Of a stretch of 8,464 bases of DNA, positions 5,763-8,464 are shown one piece after another (the first letter of the stretch is position 1; each line of letters opens with the position of its first letter). The notes below the pieces were generated by a model. It had not been told where the DNA came from. It saw only the letters and a list, made by a program, of their open reading frames with translations, and did no database searches. The translations under genes were made by a program, and so were the position numbers. The stretch is from JBBPYA01 sp038200385 (lineage in GTDB: Bacteria; Actinomycetota; Actinomycetes; Mycobacteriales; Geodermatophilaceae): positions 1-8,464 of the forward strand of contig JBBPYA010000251.1 of NCBI GenBank assembly GCA_038200385.1, given 5' to 3'.

Positions 5763-6556
5763 GCGGGCTTGCGCTGCTACTTGGCGGCCTGGCCCTGCTG
5801 TGCTGGCCCTCCGGGCGGGCCGATGGTCGGCTGCGGGCGGCCCTGCGCACGCAGGGCGGATTGGCCGACCGTGGCGCCCTGGACGCTGGGGTTGCCCGAC
5901 GGCTTTCCAGGACCGGATCGGCCGGGGCCGGGCTGACTACGGCGCACGGCCTGCCGGATGGAGGCCGCTGGCGCCGGGCTCTCCTGGGGCTGGCCGCCGG
6001 CGCGGCTGTCGCCGTGGTCGTCGGCGGCCCAGCCGGTGCCGTGGGCGGTGCCGTCGCGGTTGCGGCGACCATCGTGGTGTTGCAACGCGCGGAGACGGCT
6101 CAACAACGGCGGGACCGGGACCGCCGGACGGCCGATCTGCCCGGTGCGCTTGACCTGATCGCCGTGTGCCTGCGCGCGGGCCTGCCGGTCGGGGAGTCCG
6201 TCGCCGCCGTCGCGAAGGTGCTCGACGGCCCGCTGCGCGCCGACTTCGCCATGGTTTCAACGCTGCATGACCTCGGGGCCGAGACGAGTGCCGGTTGGGC
6301 GGACCTGGTGGACGGACCGCTGAGCCCGGTGGCCCGGGCCATGGCTCGTTCCGGGCACAGCGGCGCCGCGCTGTCGACTGCGCTGGGTGCAGTGGCCGAA
6401 CAGGTCCGGCGGGCCGCGAGCGAGCGCGTCGAGCTGGCCGCGCGGCGGGCCGGCGTGTTCGTAATGGCGCCACTGGGGCTGTGTTTCCTGCCCGCCTTTG
6501 TCTGTCTCGGGGTGGTCCCAACCATCATCGGTGTGGCCGACGCCGTTCTGCGCTGA
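5759..6556 (+). CDS. tadC: TadC-type inner-membrane platform protein
   Basis: A 265-residue membrane protein, the second T2SSF-domain protein of the locus. The domain covers about residues 125-255 (LPGALDLIAVCLRAGLPVGESV, ARAMARSGHSGAALSTAL), with hydrophobic segments near 3-16, 73-108 and 232-258. The GVVPTIIGVADAVL ending is usual for actinobacterial TadC proteins. GTG 5759 is the only sensible start; no earlier ATG, GTG or TTG is in frame between it and the end of tadB. The preceding GGGTCCGG is at best a weak ribosome binding site, so coupling to tadB is likely. A 279-bp gap then separates it from flp, which suggests that the pilin genes have their own promoter. Confidence 0.9.
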   Translation: MSGLALLLGGLALLCWPSGRADGRLRAALRTQGGLADRGALDAGVARRLSRTGSAGAGLTTAHGLPDGGRWRRALLGLAAGAAVAVVVGGPAGAVGGAVAVAATIVVLQRAETAQQRRDRDRRTADLPGALDLIAVCLRAGLPVGESVAAVAKVLDGPLRADFAMVSTLHDLGAETSAGWADLVDGPLSPVARAMARSGHSGAALSTALGAVAEQVRRAASERVELAARRAGVFVMAPLGLCFLPAFVCLGVVPTIIGVADAVLR

Positions 6557-6577
6557 CCCCCGCCAGTCACCCGTCCT

Positions 6578-6631
6578 GCCGTGATCATGGGAATCCGGCG
6601 GTCAGGGGCGGCAGATCGCCGTGATCACGGG
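6578..6631. repeat. Two palindromic GCCGTGATCAYGGG units 40 bp apart
   Basis: GCCGTGATCATGGG (6578-6591) and GCCGTGATCACGGG (6618-6631) differ at one base and are spaced exactly 40 bp. The core of the second, CCGTGATCACGG (6619-6630), is a perfect 12-bp palindrome; the first has one mismatch. They start about 22 bases after the tadC stop. They may be twin operator sites for flp, a stem of 9 bp when paired with each other, or copies of a dispersed intergenic repeat. Confidence 0.6.
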
Positions 6632-6720
6632 GTGCGGTGGGCCGCCGGGCGGGACCAGGCCCAGGTCGCCTGGCCCCTGCTTGCACGGGCCACCGACAGT
6701 TGCTGCGCCAGGTGCGCTTG

Positions 6721-6749
6721 CTGTCCACAGCCTGGTGGCCTGTCCACAG
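6721..6749. promoter_or_regulatory. Paired CTGTCCACAG boxes upstream of flp
   Basis: CTGTCCACAG is repeated exactly at 6721-6730 and 6740-6749, 19 bp apart, 87 bases before the flp ATG. It is the same GTCCACAG core, in the same orientation and nearly the same spacing, as the pair before ssd (2443-2470). CTGTCCACA is close to the actinobacterial DnaA box. Likely a shared control site for machinery and pilin genes, by inference. Confidence 0.5.
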
Positions 6750-6820
6750 ATCCGCTCCGGACCCGTCGCCAAGCCGCGCGCGCGCCCAGGGTGACTCCAG
6801 CCGCCGGAGAGGCCGGGGCT

Positions 6821-6830
6821 GGAGAGGGGA
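6821..6830 (+). promoter_or_regulatory. Strong Shine-Dalgarno for flp (GGAGAGGGGA)
   Basis: A purine-only GGAGAGGGGA, five bases before ATG 6836, is the best ribosome binding site in the window. It settles the flp start, although the frame is open further upstream, and fits high expression of the major pilin relative to the GTGA-coupled machinery genes. Confidence 0.8.
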
Positions 6831-6835
6831 ACATC

Positions 6836-7045
6836 ATGCGGGACCGGTTGTCGAGGCTCGAGTGCGCGGTGAGCCGTCGGATGCGCGAACTCGGTGGGGA
6901 CGCGGGGATGACCACCGCGGAGTACGCCGTCGGCACCGTCGCTGCCTGCGCGTTCGCCGCCGTCCTGTATCAGGTGGTGACAGGAGCGTCGGTGCTGGCC
7001 GGGTTGACCGACCTGGTGAACTCCGCCCTGGCGACCCTGTCCTGA
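6836..7045 (+). CDS. flp: Flp-type major pilin (DUF4244-like)
   Basis: A 69-residue prepilin. The basic leader (RLSRLECAVSRRMRELGGDAG) ends at G24, and the mature pilin begins MTTAEYAVGTVAACAFAAVLY with Glu at +5 and Tyr at +6. That is the Flp prepilin peptidase signature G/xxxxEY. The mature form would be 45 residues, mostly one hydrophobic helix (about 27-50) that buries in the fibre, with an amphipathic tail (LAGLTDLVNSALATLS). The leader also holds C10, and C34 is just after the cleavage site region. ATG 6836 is set by the strong Shine-Dalgarno. The stop codon overlaps the likely tadE start region as CTGA. The peptidase (TadV) is not in the window, so it must be elsewhere. Confidence 0.93.
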   Translation: MRDRLSRLECAVSRRMRELGGDAGMTTAEYAVGTVAACAFAAVLYQVVTGASVLAGLTDLVNSALATLS

Positions 7046-7581
7046 GCGGCTTCGCGCTCCGGTGCAGCTCGCGGCTCTCATCCCTGCTGCCGAGTCGGAG
7101 CAGCTCGGCTCGCGCCGGTAGGTGTGCCAGGTCGCGGCGGGACGGCGGGAGCGTCACCGCTGAGGCAGCCGTCGTCCTGCCGGTACTGGTCGTCCTGCTG
7201 ACCGTCGCGATCGGGGCCGTAGCCGCGGTCACCGGGCAGCTGCGATGCGTGGACGCCGCGCGGGAGGGCGCCCGCGCGGCGGCTCGCGGTGAGGACCGTT
7301 CGGTCGTGGTGGAGGTTGCCCGGGCCGCCGCGCCACGGGGGGCGAGCGTCGCGTTGAGCGTGGGACCGGACCAGATCGTGGTCGAGGTCAGCGCCCGGAT
7401 CCCGATCGGCAGCGGCCTGCTGCCGGCTGTTGAGGTCCGGGCTATCGCGGTGGCCGTGCCGGAGGCCGCGCCGCTCGCTGCGGCGGCGACCGGTGGGCTC
7501 GGTCGACCGCAGCGGATGGTGGTCCAGCCCGTGGCGGGCCGCCGTAGTCGGCCCGGGACCGGTTCCGAGGGTGTCCCATGA
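7042..7581 (+). CDS. tadE: TadE-like minor pseudopilin (start codon uncertain)
   Basis: The recognisable part begins RRDGG/SVTAEAAVVLPVLVVLL: a class III-type pseudopilin cleavage site with Glu at +5 (E41 when counted from 7042), followed by a transmembrane helix (about 40-63) and the TadE-like stretch QLRCVDAAREGARAAARGE. A beta-rich periplasmic part runs to about residue 144. The last 35 residues (Gly/Arg/Pro-rich, ending GTGSEGVP) lie partly in repeat DNA and look like a later extension. There is no ATG, GTG or TTG in frame between the flp stop and the domain; the nearest upstream one lies inside flp, near 6865. CTG 7042, overlapping the flp stop as CTGA, is the most plausible start and is the coordinate used here. 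An assembly error or frameshift upstream is the alternative. Confidence 0.8.
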   Translation: MSGFALRCSSRLSSLLPSRSSSARAGRCARSRRDGGSVTAEAAVVLPVLVVLLTVAIGAVAAVTGQLRCVDAAREGARAAARGEDRSVVVEVARAAAPRGASVALSVGPDQIVVEVSARIPIGSGLLPAVEVRAIAVAVPEAAPLAAAATGGLGRPQRMVVQPVAGRRSRPGTGSEGVP

Positions 7582-7715
7582 CGGGCAGCAGTGGTCGGCC
7601 CGCGACCGGTGACGGCGGTGTCCCAATTCTGGCCGCTGCCAGCCGTCCGGGACGCGTCATGGCCGTGTCCGGGACGGGTCATGACGCGCGGCGATGAGCG
7701 GTCAGGGCGGTGTCC
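7547..7715 (+). repeat. Repeat cluster at the tadE/tadG junction
   Basis: Bases 7547-7578 recur at 7594-7625 (27 of 32 identical, offset 47), both running from GTCGGCCCG to GGTGTCCCA. GGCGGTGTCC recurs again at 7706-7715. A second unit, GTCCGGGACGCGTCATG (7645-7661), recurs with one change at 7667-7683 (offset 22). The cluster covers the tadE 3' end and the possible starts of the next gene, suggesting local slippage or duplication of that junction. Confidence 0.75.
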
Positions 7716-7720
7716 TGTGA
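7578..7720 (+). other. Two short stop/start-overlapping frames (39 and 8 codons) between tadE and tadG-like
   Basis: ATG 7578 overlaps the tadE stop and runs 39 codons to TGA 7695; ATG 7694 overlaps that stop and runs 8 codons (MSGQGGVL) to TGA 7718; GTG 7717 of the TadG-like gene overlaps that stop. The first begins MTG like the TadG-like start VTG, so it may be a duplicated gene start. The TadG-like frame itself is open across this gap, which weakens the case for separate peptides. Confidence 0.15.
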
Positions 7721-8464
7721 CGGGCCGCCGGAGTCCTGGCTACGAGCGAGGAAGCGCCGGTGTCTGGCTGCTGGGACTGTGCTCGGTGCTGGCGCTAGCG
7801 GCCACCGCTGCCGTACTTGTTGGCTCCGCCATGGTGCTCCGGCACCGCGCAGCAGCCGCGGCCGATCTGAGCGCGCTCGCTGCCGCCGGCGACGTGCTGG
7901 CGGGTGAGACCGCAGCCTGCGGGCGGGCCTCGACGGTCGCCGAGGCAATGGGTGCGCGACTGGTGTCCTGTCGATTGACCGGCTGGATCGCTGACGTCCG
8001 GGTCAATGTGACGGCCGAACTCAAGGTCGTGGGTTTGGTGACGGCGGAGGCCGCTGCCCGGGCCGGTCCGGTTGCCGCCGTGGCGCCCAGGTCAATGCGG
8101 ACTGAAGTGGCCATGCCGTTCAGCTCTGCTCTGGACCCCCGATCACTACGGACCGCCGTGGCCATGCCATTCAGCGCTGCACTGGAGCCCCGGTCACTAC
8201 GCACCGCCATGGCCACGCCGCTCGGGGGTCGGACGCTGGCCGGCGGGTCAGCCGCCGAGACCGTCCGACGGCGGAGTGGGCACAGGCAGGGCGGCCAGCA
8301 CGAGGTCGAGCACGGTGAGCGCGCCCGCCTTATCCAATGGGTCGTTCCCGTTGCCGCACTTGGGCGACTGCACGCAGGACGGGCAGCCGGACGAGCACTC
8401 GCACGAGGCGATGCCCGCGCGGGTGGCGGCCAGCCAGTCCGAGGCCACGGCGTACCCGTGCTCG
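7717..8464 (+). CDS. TadG-like (Rv3654c-type) pseudopilin, open to the window edge
   Basis: Family-like core, residues 1-118: basic leader with RG/SAGVWLLGL (cleavage after G12; no Glu at +5, as in TadG relatives), transmembrane helix about 16-38, then LRHRAAAAADLSALAAAGDVL and a Cys pair (C68, C85). The core ends near RAGP. GTG 7717 has AGGGCGG six bases upstream and gives the usual short leader; ATG 7681 and GTG 7591 are in-frame alternatives. The gene is in the same frame as tadE, with only TGA 7579 between them. M. tuberculosis Rv3654c is, from memory, under 100 residues, but here there is no stop through base 8464 (at least 249 codons). Residues 124 onward form a 17-residue tandem repeat, then the frame runs antisense to the helicase end. 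The extra tail may be a lost stop codon rather than a real domain. Confidence 0.8.
   Translation, partial: MTGRRSPGYERGSAGVWLLGLCSVLALAATAAVLVGSAMVLRHRAAAAADLSALAAAGDVLAGETAACGRASTVAEAMGARLVSCRLTGWIADVRVNVTAELKVVGLVTAEAAARAGPVAAVAPRSMRTEVAMPFSSALDPRSLRTAVAMPFSAALEPRSLRTAMATPLGGRTLAGGSAAETVRRRSGHRQGGQHEVEHGERARLIQWVVPVAALGRLHAGRAAGRALARGDARAGGGQPVRGHGVPVL
8086..8220. repeat. 51-bp tandem repeat (about 2.6 copies) coding a 17-residue repeat
   Basis: Units start at 8086, 8137 and 8188. In the + frame each reads PRS-(M/L)-RT-x-(V/M)-A-(M/T)-P, then F-S-x-A-L-(D/E) in the first two; the third breaks off after about 33 bases. The frame is kept because 51 is a multiple of three. The array fills most of the stretch between the recognisable TadG-like core (to about 8070) and the convergent helicase stop (8248), so it may be intergenic repeat DNA that happens to be open. 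The - strand is open too. Confidence 0.85.
8248..8464 (-). CDS. C-terminus of a DEAD/DEAH-box helicase with DUF1998-type zinc-cysteine tail (partial)
   Basis: The last 72 residues of a gene that begins outside the window. They contain CECSSGCPSCVQSPKCGNGN followed by DPLDKAGA. This four-cysteine cluster (C-x-C-x3-C-x2-C, with another Cys after VQSPK) is typical of the C-terminal DUF1998 region of superfamily 2 helicases of the Hrq1/MrfA type, which in Bacillus take part in DNA crosslink repair and carry structural zinc. Rv3649 in M. tuberculosis lies beside the same tad locus. The tail after the cluster (LTVLDLVLAALPVPTPPSDGLGG) ends at TGA 8250-8248. The gene converges on the TadG-like gene, whose open frame overlaps it antisense for at least 217 bases. 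Confidence 0.9.
   Translation of the reverse strand, partial: EHGYAVASDWLAATRAGIASCECSSGCPSCVQSPKCGNGNDPLDKAGALTVLDLVLAALPVPTPPSDGLGG

Noticed and set aside
4804..6072. 422-codon - strand frame opposite tadB and tadC
   Set aside because: Low-complexity Pro/Arg/Gly composition and no recognisable domain.
6721..6749. Replication origin
   Set aside because: Only two DnaA-like boxes, no AT-rich region, and no dnaA, dnaN or parAB genes nearby.
6581..6835. Longer flp reading frame starting upstream at GTG 6581
   Set aside because: The strong Shine-Dalgarno at 6821-6830 and the family's short leader place the start at ATG 6836.
7740..8216. 158-codon - strand frame with repeated VRSDRG segments
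   Set aside because: It is the reverse reading of the 51-bp repeat and TadG-like gene; the + strand shows the pseudopilin features.
8086..8220. CRISPR array
   Set aside because: The 51-bp units are contiguous with no unique spacers, and no cas gene is present.

Overview
The window is very GC-rich (estimated about three quarters G+C). Genes often start with GTG, and stop and start codons often overlap. Together with the gene order this points to a high-GC actinomycete; the sequence alone does not fix the genus. The core is an actinobacterial Flp/Tad (tight adherence) pilus locus in the order known from Mycobacterium tuberculosis (Rv3660c down to Rv3654c, with the Rv3649-type helicase beyond) and from Streptomyces.

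Layout. Positions 1-167 hold no recognisable gene but contain a perfect 17-bp hairpin. Positions 168-914 (+) encode a degenerate Fic-like protein. Positions 915-1327 are a non-coding convergent spacer with several hairpins and an imperfect direct repeat. Positions 2391-1328 (-) hold a two-gene unit: a HAD-IB phosphatase with a C-terminal membrane anchor, and a small membrane protein coupled to it by a TGATG overlap. The 129-bp divergent region 2392-2520 carries two GTCCACAG boxes 20 bp apart. The + strand then carries ssd/tadZ-like (2521-3588), tadA (3719-4903), tadB (4900-5733) and tadC (5759-6556). A 279-bp regulatory-looking gap follows, with two GTGATCA palindromes and a second GTCCACAG pair. 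After it come flp pilin (6836-7045), tadE (about 7042-7581) and a TadG-like pseudopilin (about 7717, open to the window edge). The last 217 bases also hold, on the - strand, the zinc-cysteine C-terminus of a DEAD/DEAH helicase with a DUF1998-type tail.

How it works together (family knowledge). The Ssd/TadZ ATPase-like protein is thought to place the machine, TadA is the hexameric motor ATPase, TadB and TadC form the inner-membrane platform, Flp is the major pilin, and TadE and TadG-like proteins are minor pseudopilins. No prepilin peptidase (TadV/CpaA) lies in the window.

Most unusual points: (1) the same paired GTCCACAG motif upstream of both the machinery genes and the pilin; (2) a 51-bp tandem repeat, encoding a 17-residue repeat, at the 3' side of the TadG-like gene, whose frame stays open through and antisense to the helicase end; (3) tadE without a canonical start codon; (4) duplicated gene starts and tiny stop/start-overlapping frames in the gaps between tad genes; (5) a Fic-like protein lacking the catalytic histidine.
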